Shown here piece by piece: positions 49,656 through 58,609 of a DNA stretch of 64,000 nucleotides. Source of the stretch: Vibrio sp. DW001 (GTDB lineage Bacteria; Pseudomonadota; Gammaproteobacteria; Enterobacterales; Vibrionaceae); assembly GCF_029016285.1 (NCBI RefSeq), contig NZ_CP091975.1:806001-870000 (forward strand), in the 5' to 3' direction. Below the pieces are notes generated by a model. The model saw only the letters and a list, made by a program, of their open reading frames with translations, was not told the DNA's origin and ran no database searches. The number at the start of each line of letters is the position of its first letter. The first letter of the stretch is position 1. The position numbers and the translations under genes were made by a program.

Positions 49656-50153
49656 ATGAGGCATTGGTATCTTCTCTACTGTAAGAGAGGCGATCAAGCA
49701 AGAGCGAAAAGCCACTTGGAAAATCAAGGTGTAGAATGTTACTACCCCGTGGTTGAAATTGAGAAAGTCGTTCGTGGCAAACGGAAAATGGTGACAGAAC
49801 CGCTTTTCGCATCGTATATGTTTGTAGACTTTGATTATGAAGATGGGCCGAGTTTTACAACGGTACGCTCTACGCGAGGGGTTGTGGATTTTATTCGTCG
49901 TGGCAGTTATCCCGTCGAAGTACATAGTAACTTGATTAGTGAGCTTAAAGAGTTCGAACAGAATTCAGTTTTATACCGCAGTGTCACGTTGCCTGAAACG
50001 GGACAAGAAGTCGTCATTACAGAAGGGCATTTTGTTGGTGTTGAAGCGATTTATAAAGAACCTGATGGTGACAAACGTTCGATTTTGCTCATTTCCTTGA
50101 TGAATCAAACTATCCCCGTGTCGGTGGATAACAAAGATATTGAATTAAAATAG
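49656..50153 (+). CDS. rfaH: transcription antitermination factor RfaH
   Basis: 165 residues (E. coli 162). RfaH is a NusG paralogue that binds RNA polymerase at ops sites and promotes elongation through long surface-polysaccharide operons. HWYLLYCKRGD, VVRGKRKMVTEPLFASYMFV and a C-terminal KOW region (VVITEGHFVGVEAIYKEPDGD) identify it; the REPLF-like EPLF and the short RfaH-type KOW separate it from NusG. An IS3 element begins ten bases after the stop codon and separates the gene from its terminator. Confidence 0.93.
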   Translation: MRHWYLLYCKRGDQARAKSHLENQGVECYYPVVEIEKVVRGKRKMVTEPLFASYMFVDFDYEDGPSFTTVRSTRGVVDFIRRGSYPVEVHSNLISELKEFEQNSVLYRSVTLPETGQEVVITEGHFVGVEAIYKEPDGDKRSILLISLMNQTIPVSVDNKDIELK

Positions 50154-50191
50154 TGTTTAACATTGTCCCGTCCTAAAATACGTTGACGGTT

Positions 50192-51001
50192 TTAATAGAA
50201 GGTCAGAAGCTTTTCGCTCTGACCTTTTTTGTGCACCTCGTTTGGTGTCTTCATTCCCAAGCTTAAATGCGGTCTCATTTCATTATATATCTGTATTGAT
50301 TCATCAACGAGCAGTTTTAATTCATCAAGTCCTCGGCACTTGTACAACAAAAACTCCTGTTTCAGTATGCCATTTATACGCTCTGCAAGGGCATTTTGAT
50401 AACAGTCATACCCATCTGTCATCGATGGCTTAATTCCGCTTCTTGTCAATGCTGTCTGATAAACACCAGAGCAATATTGTAGTCCTCTATCTGAATGATG
50501 AATGGCATTACGGCTGTATTGCCGATTCTTGACGGCCATATTCAGTGCTTTGACGACATCTGTTGCCTTCATCTCGTTACTTAATTCATATCCCATTATT
50601 TTCCTGCTGTAAGCACCAGTGACCAAAGACAAATAATGTACTCCTTGCTCTGATTCCACATAAGTAATATCGCTAACAAATACTTCTTCAGGTGTTTTGG
50701 GGGAATGCTCTTTAAGTAAGTTCGGATGCTTGCGCATCCAGTGGTTACTATTCGTCGTTTTCGTATAACTTTTACGAGGTTGGACAAGCATTCCTTGTTC
50801 TCTTAAGTAACGAAATAACCCATCCCTACCAAGCTTGATACCTTGTTTTTCCAGTTCTGGCTTAATTAGTTGGTAAAGCTTTCTAGCCCAAATTCGTGGC
50901 ATATATTTGCGCCAGTACATCACGCACTCTCGAACAGGTTCGAGTTTCTTAGCTCTATTTTGTATCCGTTTGATCGCTTGATAAACACATTGAGCAGTCA
51001 T
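50192..51001 (-). CDS. IS3-family transposase OrfB (DDE integrase domain)
   Basis: 269 residues from the first ATG. The catalytic triad of the IS3/retroviral integrase fold is present: Asp in FVSDITYVE, Asp in HHSDRGLQY, and Glu in NALAERINGILKQEF. The frame stays open upstream, reading TLWQAKEKGQVKLAP, to the slippery site AAAAAAG (51076-51082, minus strand), so the active product is most likely the OrfAB fusion made by -1 frameshifting. Confidence 0.93.
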   Translation of the reverse strand: MTAQCVYQAIKRIQNRAKKLEPVRECVMYWRKYMPRIWARKLYQLIKPELEKQGIKLGRDGLFRYLREQGMLVQPRKSYTKTTNSNHWMRKHPNLLKEHSPKTPEEVFVSDITYVESEQGVHYLSLVTGAYSRKIMGYELSNEMKATDVVKALNMAVKNRQYSRNAIHHSDRGLQYCSGVYQTALTRSGIKPSMTDGYDCYQNALAERINGILKQEFLLYKCRGLDELKLLVDESIQIYNEMRPHLSLGMKTPNEVHKKGQSEKLLTFY

Positions 51002-51030
51002 CCCTAGAGCGCGACAAGCAGGAGCGAGTT

Positions 51031-51426
51031 TTACTTGTCCCTTTTCTTTGGCTTGCCAGAGGGTTCGGATAAGTACTTTTTTCTTAGACCTGCCCCGTAT
51101 TCTTTATCCATGATATCAACCATCCCATTGAGGACGATATTCTTCATTTTCTCTTCTTCTAGTTGACGTTCGAGGCGCTTGATTTTTTGAGTTGGAGTCT
51201 CTTTTAATTTAAGCATATTGGGTACATAAATTGGTTTCGACCAATCTAGTTTACCATGCTTTCTTAACCACACGAGCACGGTGCTGCGCCCCTGGATGCC
51301 ATAGTATTTTTGAGCTTGCTTGTAGGTGAAATCGCCTTTTTCAACTTGATTGACTACTGCCAATTTAAAGCCTAATGAGTAATCTCTTTGTGAGCGTCGA
51401 GCTCGGTTGGGTGTTGGATTGTCCAT
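51031..51426 (-). CDS. IS3-family OrfA (DNA-binding subunit)
   Basis: 131 residues from the ATG at 51426. A helix-turn-helix (FTYKQAQKYYGIQGRSTVLVWLRKHGKL) and a leucine-zipper-like coil (KIKRLERQLEEEKMKNIVL) are visible, as in OrfA proteins that bind the IS ends. It overlaps the orfB frame at the A AAA AAG slippery heptamer 51076-51082, which lies in the correct frame for a -1 shift. Confidence 0.88.
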   Translation of the reverse strand: MDNPTPNRARRSQRDYSLGFKLAVVNQVEKGDFTYKQAQKYYGIQGRSTVLVWLRKHGKLDWSKPIYVPNMLKLKETPTQKIKRLERQLEEEKMKNIVLNGMVDIMDKEYGAGLRKKYLSEPSGKPKKRDK

Positions 51427-51476
51427 TTTAAAGTCCTCAATGTGTAAACACATTTCAGGACGAGACACATGATGTT

Positions 51477-51507
51477 AAAAAGCCTGTTAATTATAACAGG
51501 CTTTTTT
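51477..51507. terminator. terminator originally following rfaH
   Basis: A 13-bp stem (aaaaagcctgtta / taacaggcttttt) with a 4-nt loop lies just beyond the IS. It can serve rfaH on the plus strand and asnB on the minus strand. Confidence 0.9.
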
Positions 51508-51591
51508 GTGTCGCTATCATCACGATTGATAATACATTAAATGGTCAGAGGAACGATCACCAACGTGATAACAAACTTACCCAGCTTGATA

Positions 51592-53256
51592 TTAGTAAGA
51601 ATCGTTGTGAACGGCCTGTATAGCGCGCCCAGAAGGGTCGGCCATATTTTTGAACGTCTCATCCCACTCAATTGCTTTCGCTGAAGAACACGCGATAGAA
51701 GGGCCACCAGGCACACATTCTGCCGCTGATGGTAGAGGGAACTGCTCTTCAAAGATTTCACGGTACATATAGCCTTCTTTTGTCGCCGGCGTATTGTATG
51801 GGAATCTAAAGGCGGCATTCTCCAATTGTTGATCGGTAACTTTCTCTTCAGCAAGCTCTTTTAGTGAGTCAATCCAACCATATCCGACACCATCAGAAAA
51901 TTGTTCTTTTTGACGCCATGCGATGGATTCTGGTAGGTATTCTTCAAAACACTCGCGAAGGATGTGTTTCTCCATTTTACCGTTGCCACACATCTTATCT
52001 TTTGGATTGATACGCATTGCTACATCAATAAATTCTTTGTCTAAGAAAGGAACTCGTCCTTCAACACCCCAAGCCGCTAATGACTTGTTTGCACGAGCAC
52101 AATCGAACATGTTTAGGGCAAGCAGTTTACGTACCAGCTCTTCATGCATCTCTTTGTCGTTAGGTGCTTTATGGAAGTATAAGTAACCACCAAATATCTC
52201 ATCAGCACCTTCACCAGAAAGTACCATTTTGATACCCATAGCTTTGATTTTACGGCCTAATAAGAACATCGGAGTTGATGCTCTAATCGTCGTAACATCG
52301 TAGGTTTCAATGTGATAAATAACATCACGAATGGCGTCGATACCTTCTTGAACGGTATAAGTCATTTCGTGGTGTACTGTGCCTAGCTTATCGGCTACTT
52401 CGCGTGCAGCAATAAGATCGGGAGCGCCTTCTAATCCAATTGCAAATGAGTGCAATTGAGGCCACCAAGCCGCTGACTTCTCGTCGTCTTCAATACGCAT
52501 AGCTGCAAATCGTTTTGCTACTGCTGAAGTAATCGAGGAATCTAAACCACCAGAAAGAAGAACACCGTAAGGAACGTCAGTCATTAGTTGGCGCTTCACC
52601 GCATCTTCTAACGCTTGTGTTAGTTCTTCTTTGCTTGAAACATTGTCTTTGACCGCATCATAATCCATCCAATCACGTTGATAATAACGTTGAGGTTCAG
52701 CGTCATTAGAACTGTAGTAACTACCTGGAGGGAATTCGCTAATCGTTTTACATACAGGCACTAATGCTTTCATTTCAGACGCGATAAAGTAGTTGCCATG
52801 TTCGTCAAAACCCTGATACATAGGAATAATACCAATGTGATCACGACCGATTAAATAGGTGTCTTTTACCTCATCATAAAGAATAAACGCGAAAATACCG
52901 TTAAGCTCTTCGAGTAACTCTTCACCAAGCTCTTGGTACAAAGCAAGAATGACTTCACAATCTGAATCTGTTTGGAAATCATATCTATCTGCGTATTTAG
53001 CGCGAATTTCTTTGTGGTTATAGATCTCACCATTAACGGCCAATATGTGTTTTTTGTTTGGGCTATATAGAGGCTGAGCGCCGCTGTTGAGGCCAACAAT
53101 AGATAAACGTTCGTGAGCGAGTATCGCTTTGTCTGAAGCGTAAATACCAGACCAATCTGGGCCACGGTGACGAAGTTTTTTCGACATTTCTAACGCTAAT
53201 GGACGTAGAGCAGCGGCATCGCTTTTAATGTCTAAAATGCCAAATATTGAACACAT
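51592..53256 (-). CDS. asnB: asparagine synthetase B (glutamine-hydrolysing)
   Basis: 554 residues, the E. coli AsnB length. Cys2 (MCSIFGIL) is the N-terminal glutaminase nucleophile, and the RHRGPDWSG and NGEIYNHKE blocks complete that domain. The synthetase domain has the pyrophosphate loop LLSGGLDSS and VLSGEGADEIFGGYLYF. It makes asparagine from aspartate, glutamine and ATP. The upstream region carries two direct TTGCACCA repeats. Confidence 0.96.
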   Translation of the reverse strand: MCSIFGILDIKSDAAALRPLALEMSKKLRHRGPDWSGIYASDKAILAHERLSIVGLNSGAQPLYSPNKKHILAVNGEIYNHKEIRAKYADRYDFQTDSDCEVILALYQELGEELLEELNGIFAFILYDEVKDTYLIGRDHIGIIPMYQGFDEHGNYFIASEMKALVPVCKTISEFPPGSYYSSNDAEPQRYYQRDWMDYDAVKDNVSSKEELTQALEDAVKRQLMTDVPYGVLLSGGLDSSITSAVAKRFAAMRIEDDEKSAAWWPQLHSFAIGLEGAPDLIAAREVADKLGTVHHEMTYTVQEGIDAIRDVIYHIETYDVTTIRASTPMFLLGRKIKAMGIKMVLSGEGADEIFGGYLYFHKAPNDKEMHEELVRKLLALNMFDCARANKSLAAWGVEGRVPFLDKEFIDVAMRINPKDKMCGNGKMEKHILRECFEEYLPESIAWRQKEQFSDGVGYGWIDSLKELAEEKVTDQQLENAAFRFPYNTPATKEGYMYREIFEEQFPLPSAAECVPGGPSIACSSAKAIEWDETFKNMADPSGRAIQAVHNDSY

Positions 53257-53421
53257 AAATAAAAATCCCTATTAATTTCCGTTACAGCAATATGCTCAAT
53301 TTGCCAGTATCGTTAAAAAAAGCAACCGTTAATTGTGAATAAAATCACTAATCAGGGTTATGATTAGAAAATATTTAATAATATCGCAAATAAGTGAATG
53401 AAATCTAATTCGTGCTGCTTT

Positions 53422-53449
53422 TTGCACCAGAATTATGAATATTGCACCA
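53422..53449. promoter_or_regulatory. two direct TTGCACCA repeats upstream of asnB
   Basis: TTGCACCA occurs at 53422-53429 and 53442-53449, exactly 20 bp (two helical turns) apart, about 170-190 bp upstream of asnB. TGCACCA is the half-site of NtrC sites, so an NtrC-like or other activator is possible. Confidence 0.4.
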
Positions 53450-53510
53450 ATCCGGAGTTTTTACGTGCCGGAATGAGTTAGAATGCACGAAATTGGCTAT
53501 TCAACAAACC

Positions 53511-55091
53511 CTAATCAAATTTAGGGTTAAGTTGTTCAGTGACATGTTTAGCAAACCCACTCCCTGCTTCGTTGTAGATATTAAATGCAGCATCGGCACC
53601 GAGGTCTTGCATGGCCTCTACTTGATCTGAATAAGCAGCTATCGCTGCAGTTTGGCCTGAATAGTGTTTCAACTTTAGCTGTTCTAGCGCAAGCTGATTA
53701 CCTTGATGATGTGGCATGGCTAACAAGACTAATTTCACGTTACCAGTATCTAAGATTCGTTCCCAAAAATCTGGGTCAGTCGCATCACCACAGATAACAT
53801 TTCTATGCTCAGCTTGGTGCTGTTTTGCCGCTTCAGGATGCAACTCTACACCCAAGCTAATCTCTCCATGTTGATGGGTGAGTTCATCGTATGCGCCCGT
53901 GCCTATGCGGCCCATACCTAAAATGAGTATCTGAGCGCTACCCGGGTTAATACGCTGATCCATCATATTTAGTTTTTCTGCACTGCGCTCTTTGAGCCAT
54001 TTTGATGACCGTTGATATAACGAATGGCCAAATCGATTAAGCGGTGCTGCAATAATAAATGAGAGTGAAACTGCGATCGCAATTGAGGCCAACATATCGC
54101 CAGATAACCACCCCATTTTGAATGCTAACCCCCCCACAATTAGACCAAATTCACTGTAGTTAAATAAGGATAGACTGGCTAACAACGAAGTACGTACTCG
54201 AAACTTGAAGCTATTAAATATCAAGTAGTAGAAGATACCTTTAACGGGAAGGAGTAATAAAAAGAGTAACGCAGTTACTGCACCTGATAAGGTTGGTTGT
54301 TCTGCAAGGCCGATGTTTAAGAAAAAACAGACTAGAAATAGTTCTTTAAGATTAAACAGTGATTTGGATAGTTCGGATGACTTTTTATGGCCTGCGAGAA
54401 GCATGCCTAAAATGAGTGCGCCGAGATCAGGTTTTAGTCCGACAAAATCGAATAAACCCGCACCAAGTACCAATGCCATGAAAATACCATAAACAACAAG
54501 CATTTCTCCGTGGCCAACGATACTGAGAAGTCGATAAAAAATAGGCCTTAAGAATGGCAGTAAGAAGAGAAATAGCGCGTACCATTCAGGCACTTTTCCT
54601 GTTGAAATACTTAAAAATAACACCGCAAAAATGTCTTGCATAACCAGGACACCAATTGCAATTGTCCCATAAGTTGCATTCATCTCTCCCTTTTCTTGTA
54701 AGCTTTTTACCGCGAATACCGTACTAGAAAATGAAAGGGCAAAGCCGAGCAATATCATCTGTTCTAGCGACATTAAACTGAACGTTGTAACACCGAGTAG
54801 TTTGAATGCGGCGATCGATAGGGTGAAAAAGAGCGTCGATAACAAGTTATGTGCAGTTGCGCCCGCCCAAATTTCTTTGGATAGAAGGGTCTTAACATCG
54901 AGCTTTAGGCCAATAGTAAATAACAATAGTGTTACGCCTAAATCAGCTAAGAGTTCGATGGTTTCATTTGACTGAAAACCTAGAAAATTTAGGCCAAATC
55001 CCGCAATTAGAAAGCCAACGAGTGGCGGAAGGTTGCATTTTAATGCAATAAAGCCTGCTGCGAATGCAGATGATATTAAAATGATTTCCAT
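53511..55091 (-). CDS. CPA2 cation:proton antiporter with TrkA-N domain (Kef/YbaL-like)
   Basis: 526 residues. Twelve or so membrane helices form the Na+/H+ exchanger domain (about 1-375; GFALSFSSTVFAVKSLQEKGEMNATYG carries the family signature), followed by a TrkA-N nucleotide-binding domain with ILGMGRIGTGAYDEL near 398. This is the layout of Kef-type potassium efflux systems gated by nucleotides or glutathione. Kef-specific ancillary genes are absent, so K+ versus Na+ is open. I chose the ATG at 55091, with aggtg just upstream, over a GTG at 55097. Confidence 0.87.
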   Translation of the reverse strand: MEIILISSAFAAGFIALKCNLPPLVGFLIAGFGLNFLGFQSNETIELLADLGVTLLLFTIGLKLDVKTLLSKEIWAGATAHNLLSTLFFTLSIAAFKLLGVTTFSLMSLEQMILLGFALSFSSTVFAVKSLQEKGEMNATYGTIAIGVLVMQDIFAVLFLSISTGKVPEWYALFLFLLPFLRPIFYRLLSIVGHGEMLVVYGIFMALVLGAGLFDFVGLKPDLGALILGMLLAGHKKSSELSKSLFNLKELFLVCFFLNIGLAEQPTLSGAVTALLFLLLLPVKGIFYYLIFNSFKFRVRTSLLASLSLFNYSEFGLIVGGLAFKMGWLSGDMLASIAIAVSLSFIIAAPLNRFGHSLYQRSSKWLKERSAEKLNMMDQRINPGSAQILILGMGRIGTGAYDELTHQHGEISLGVELHPEAAKQHQAEHRNVICGDATDPDFWERILDTGNVKLVLLAMPHHQGNQLALEQLKLKHYSGQTAAIAAYSDQVEAMQDLGADAAFNIYNEAGSGFAKHVTEQLNPKFD

Positions 55092-55185
55092 ATACACCTA
55101 TAGTGCGGTTTATGTTTGAAGTCGCCATAAAAAAAGGGTCATACTTATTCAAGCATAACCCGTGGTGTCTGGCGAGGAGAAAAGA

Positions 55186-56400
55186 CTACTCTTCTAGAAG
55201 TTTTTGTAACAAAACGCCATTCAACATCGCTCTTTTAATCATGGAGAATGCGCCCATGGTTGGTTTTGCCTCTAATTCCGATGCAACAATGGGGAGATCA
55301 GTATGGAAAGTGGTGAGCGATTGAGCTTCAACATTTCGACGAATAGCGGGAAAGACAAGCTCAGCAGCTTGAGTGATATCGCCAGCAATGATGATTTTTT
55401 GTGGGTTGAAGAGGTTGACGGTAACCGCAATCACCTTACCTAACTCATTACCAACGCGAATCAAACTTTGTTTCGCAAGTTCATCACCTTCCAACGCATG
55501 TTGACAGACATCAACCATCGTTATCTTATTGAGCGAAGACAGTGAAGAGGGGTGACCTTTGCTAATGAGTGCCGTGATGCTTGCCAAAATTGCAGGATTA
55601 GAGGCCACTGTTTCTAAGCAACCAAAATTACCACATTGGCATTGGCTTCCGAGTGGGTCTATCTGAATATGGCCAATTTCGCCTACATTCCTATTTGACC
55701 CCAAAAATACCTGCCCATTAACAATAATGCCTGCTCCGGTGCCGCGATGTACGCTGACTAAGATGGAATCTTTGCAGTCTTGGCTTGCACCAAAATAGTG
55801 TTCTGCTAATGCTTTTCCTCGGATATCATTGCCTATAAAGCACTCAACATTGAAGGCCACCTTAACAATGCCACTTAGCGCAAAGTTGTCAATATCAGTA
55901 TTGGGGATATAGTCTACAACCCCCTCTACAGGATCGACTAAGCCGGGAAGAACAATGCCAATGGCAATGAGCTGATTGATTTTATCTTTGTGCTCGTCAA
56001 GAAATGATTGGATATGTTGAATTAAGCCAGATTCAAGATCTGACTGATTTAAATAGTTAAAAAGACTGTGATTACTAGCAAGTTCAACGCCGTCAAGATT
56101 AAAAAGACTAAGTTGAACGTAGTCGCGCCCGAGTCTGATAGCGACAGAATGGAATGGTTCCCCTTCTGTTGTCAAAGAGATAGCTCTACGACCACCCGTG
56201 GATGCTTGTTGAGCGACCTCTTTTATCAGGCCTCGTTTCATTAACTGGCGAGTGATTTTGGTAACACTTGCGGGTGCCAATTGACTCACATCGGCAACTT
56301 GAATCCGCGAAATGGGACCTTGCTGGTCTATTAGGCGATATACCGCTGCGCCGTTTAGTTGTTTAACAAGAACTACGTTACCTATTTGTCCGCCAGTCAT
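55186..56400 (-). CDS. nagC: ROK-family transcription regulator NagC
   Basis: 404 residues. The winged helix at about 15-70 (NGAAVYRLIDQQGPISRIQVADVSQL) precedes a ROK sugar-kinase-like domain with GTGAGIIVNGQVFLGSNRNVGEIGHI and the zinc motif CQCGNFGCLETVAS. NagC represses the nag genes and is released by N-acetylglucosamine 6-phosphate. It is the last gene of nagB-nagA-nagC, starting three bases after nagA. Its operators are in the nagB-nagE gap. Confidence 0.94.
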   Translation of the reverse strand: MTGGQIGNVVLVKQLNGAAVYRLIDQQGPISRIQVADVSQLAPASVTKITRQLMKRGLIKEVAQQASTGGRRAISLTTEGEPFHSVAIRLGRDYVQLSLFNLDGVELASNHSLFNYLNQSDLESGLIQHIQSFLDEHKDKINQLIAIGIVLPGLVDPVEGVVDYIPNTDIDNFALSGIVKVAFNVECFIGNDIRGKALAEHYFGASQDCKDSILVSVHRGTGAGIIVNGQVFLGSNRNVGEIGHIQIDPLGSQCQCGNFGCLETVASNPAILASITALISKGHPSSLSSLNKITMVDVCQHALEGDELAKQSLIRVGNELGKVIAVTVNLFNPQKIIIAGDITQAAELVFPAIRRNVEAQSLTTFHTDLPIVASELEAKPTMGAFSMIKRAMLNGVLLQKLLEE

Positions 56401-56403
56401 ACT

Positions 56404-57540
56404 TTAAGTTTGCTCGTATTGTCCGTTTACAATTGTCGCAAGGACGTTGAAGTCACGGTCAAAAATAGCAAGGTTTGCAATCATGCCAGCCTTGAGTTGA
56501 CCTAGCATTTTGTCTACTCCAATAGCTTTCGCTGGGTAGAGTGTTGCCATGCGTAGTGCTTCATCCAATGCGATACCTACGTGCTCAACCGTATTTTGCA
56601 CTGCTTCTATCATCGTTAGTGCTGAGCCACCAAGTGTGCCATTTTCATCGATACACTTACCATCTCGGTAATATACTTTTTTCCCAACAAAAATAAAGTG
56701 ATCCATCTCCGCACCGGCTGGAGCTGTGGCGTCTGTCACTAATACAAGCTTTTCACCTTTCAATTTATGGGCAATTCGGACGTTTGGATAATCAACATGA
56801 AATCCGTCGACAATAATGCCAGCATAGACGTCTGGTGTGTCAAATATAGCCCCCACGACGCCGGGTTCTCGCCCAGTTATCGGTGTCATAGCATTATGCA
56901 AATGAGTGGCGAAGCTAATTCCTGCGAGAAAGCCCTGTCTTGCTTGCGCATAGGTTGCGTTAGAGTGGCCTATCGAAACCACAATGCCAGCGTCACTTAG
57001 ACGACGGATGTGCTCTGGGTCATTTTGTTCGGGAGCCAAAGTAACCTTGGAAACGACGTCATTGTTTAGACAGATATAGTCGATCATTGCGTCGTCGGAT
57101 ACACGAATGAAGTCTGGACTATGTATGCCTTTTTTCATAACGTTTAGATAAGGCCCTTCTAAATGTAAGCCCAAGGATTGATGCTTATGCAGAGCATTAT
57201 ACTGGCGTTGTGCCTCAACCGCTTGTCGCATATTCGCGTCTGAAGAGGTGATCAAGGTCGGCAGAAAACTGGTACAGCCAGATTTAAGGTTGACCTTGTG
57301 CATGGTGTCGAGTGTTTTCGTTGAGATGTCGTCGTTAAACATCACCCCACCACAACCGTTCAGTTGTAGGTCAATAAACCCAGGGCTTACATTCGCCCCG
57401 TCTAGATCCATTAATTCTATGCCATCGGGCAATTCTGATTCTGAGCAGACAGAACAAATTTTACCATCTTCAATTATTACCGAGAAATTCTCGAGAATAT
57501 CGCTACCGGTAAATATTTTGCAGTTGGTTAGCGCATACAT
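56404..57540 (-). CDS. nagA: N-acetylglucosamine-6-phosphate deacetylase
   Basis: 378 residues. It removes acetate from GlcNAc-6-P to yield glucosamine 6-phosphate. Visible amidohydrolase motifs are [34 protein letters not shown] and the catalytic Asp in [10 protein letters not shown]. It lies 13 bp downstream of nagB and three bases before nagC, in one operon. Confidence 0.96.
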   Translation of the reverse strand: MYALTNCKIFTGSDILENFSVIIEDGKICSVCSESELPDGIELMDLDGANVSPGFIDLQLNGCGGVMFNDDISTKTLDTMHKVNLKSGCTSFLPTLITSSDANMRQAVEAQRQYNALHKHQSLGLHLEGPYLNVMKKGIHSPDFIRVSDDAMIDYICLNNDVVSKVTLAPEQNDPEHIRRLSDAGIVVSIGHSNATYAQARQGFLAGISFATHLHNAMTPITGREPGVVGAIFDTPDVYAGIIVDGFHVDYPNVRIAHKLKGEKLVLVTDATAPAGAEMDHFIFVGKKVYYRDGKCIDENGTLGGSALTMIEAVQNTVEHVGIALDEALRMATLYPAKAIGVDKMLGQLKAGMIANLAIFDRDFNVLATIVNGQYEQT

Positions 57541-57553
57541 AAGCAGAGTCCTA

Positions 57554-58357
57554 TTACTTGAGGTTTTTAATGTTTTCGGCTTCTAGCTCTTTGAAGTACT
57601 TGACGGTCTTAACTTTTAGCTCTTGTGTTGCCGCGTCATCACACACGATAACCGACTTAGCGTGTAACTGAAGTGCTGAAATTGTCCAAAGATGATTAAC
57701 ACTGCCTTCAACCGCGGCTTGAAGCGCCAATGCCTTGTTGTGGCCTGATACCAATAACATGACTTCTTTTGAATCGAGAAGCGTGCCGACACCTATTGTT
57801 AGCGCATATTTTGGTACTTGATTTATATCACCATCGAAGAACCTAGAATTAGCGATTCGAGTATCTTCTGTCAACGTTTTGATTCGAGTACGTGAAGACA
57901 GTGAAGAGGCGGGTTCATTAAATGCAATGTGTCCATCGTTACCGACACCACCCATGAACAGATGAATTTGGCCGTAAGACTTAATTCTCTCTTCGTACTG
58001 TTTGCATTCAGCTTCATGATCATCGGTGCTTCCATCTAGCAAATTGATATTTTTTTCTTGTACATCAACATGATTAAAGAAATTGTCATACATAAAGGTA
58101 CGGTATGATTCAGGATGATCAGAAGGGAGCCCAATATATTCATCCATATTAAATGTGACGACGTTTTTAAAGCTTACTTCGCCTGCATTATAAAGTTCGA
58201 TAAGGTGCTTATAAGTTTTTAGTGGTGAGCCGCCAGTTGGCAAACCTAATATGAATGGGCGGTCCTCTGATGGCTTGAATTTATTGATAGTGTTAATAAT
58301 ATGTCTAGCTGACCATAGGCCGACTTCATCAGATGTTTGTAGTGGTATAAGTCTCAT
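57554..58357 (-). CDS. nagB: glucosamine-6-phosphate deaminase
   Basis: 267 residues. It converts glucosamine 6-phosphate to fructose 6-phosphate and ammonia, joining GlcNAc use to glycolysis. The active-site Asp in [25 protein letters not shown] with the catalytic His, and [14 protein letters not shown] are visible. It heads the nagBAC operon, divergent from nagE. Confidence 0.96.
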   Translation of the reverse strand: MRLIPLQTSDEVGLWSARHIINTINKFKPSEDRPFILGLPTGGSPLKTYKHLIELYNAGEVSFKNVVTFNMDEYIGLPSDHPESYRTFMYDNFFNHVDVQEKNINLLDGSTDDHEAECKQYEERIKSYGQIHLFMGGVGNDGHIAFNEPASSLSSRTRIKTLTEDTRIANSRFFDGDINQVPKYALTIGVGTLLDSKEVMLLVSGHNKALALQAAVEGSVNHLWTISALQLHAKSVIVCDDAATQELKVKTVKYFKELEAENIKNLK

Positions 58358-58411
58358 CGTGGCACCTCATTTAAGTTTAGAAAACAGGTAAATATTATTA
58401 CCGTAATGACA

Positions 58412-58432
58412 TTAATTCGAATCATAAAATAA
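58412..58432. promoter_or_regulatory. predicted NagC operator near nagB
   Basis: ttaattcg-aatca-taaaataa is an imperfect AT-rich dyad of the NagC type, 55 bp upstream of nagB. Its centre is about 94 bp from the second site, close to nine helical turns. Confidence 0.6.
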
Positions 58433-58477
58433 GTTTTATGATCTAGCTAGCAAAATATACCATTACGTCTAAAAATA

Positions 58478-58493
58478 GGTGACTATCATCACA
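58478..58493. promoter_or_regulatory. predicted CRP site between nagB and nagE
   Basis: ggtga-ctatca-tcaca matches TGTGA-N6-TCACA at nine of ten conserved positions. It sits between the two NagC sites, as in E. coli nag regulation. Confidence 0.7.
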
Positions 58494-58504
58494 AAAAACA
58501 CGCT

Positions 58505-58528
58505 TTTAATTTGCGGAGTGAAATTAAA
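58505..58528. promoter_or_regulatory. predicted NagC operator near nagE
   Basis: tttaattt-gcggagtg-aaattaaa has perfect 8-bp arms and the AATTT/AAATT core of NagC sites. It lies 82 bp upstream of nagE. Confidence 0.7.
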
Positions 58529-58609
58529 GTCATACACTAAATGTGACTAAATTGAAGGGGTGAAATAAGTCCTTCACACTAAATGGACATCCTATAGGGG
58601 GAACTCACG

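Larger units (their letters stand above)
50164..51467 (-). mobile_element. intact IS3-family insertion sequence, 1304 bp
   Basis: Terminal inverted repeats are tgtcccgtcctaaaat at the left and, on the opposite strand, tgtctcgtcctgaaat at the right, extending imperfectly for about 24 bp. A 3-bp target duplication cat flanks both ends (50161-50163, 51468-51470). The two overlapping frames orfA and orfB, with a slippery A6G heptamer, are intact, so the element looks recently active. It sits between rfaH and its terminator. A degraded end of a related copy lies at 21610. Confidence 0.93.

Noticed and set aside
51537..51854. A 105-codon minus-strand frame overlapping the 3' end of asnB
   Set aside because: It lies in another frame within asnB, has no ribosome-binding site or recognisable domain, and asnB is full length and certain.
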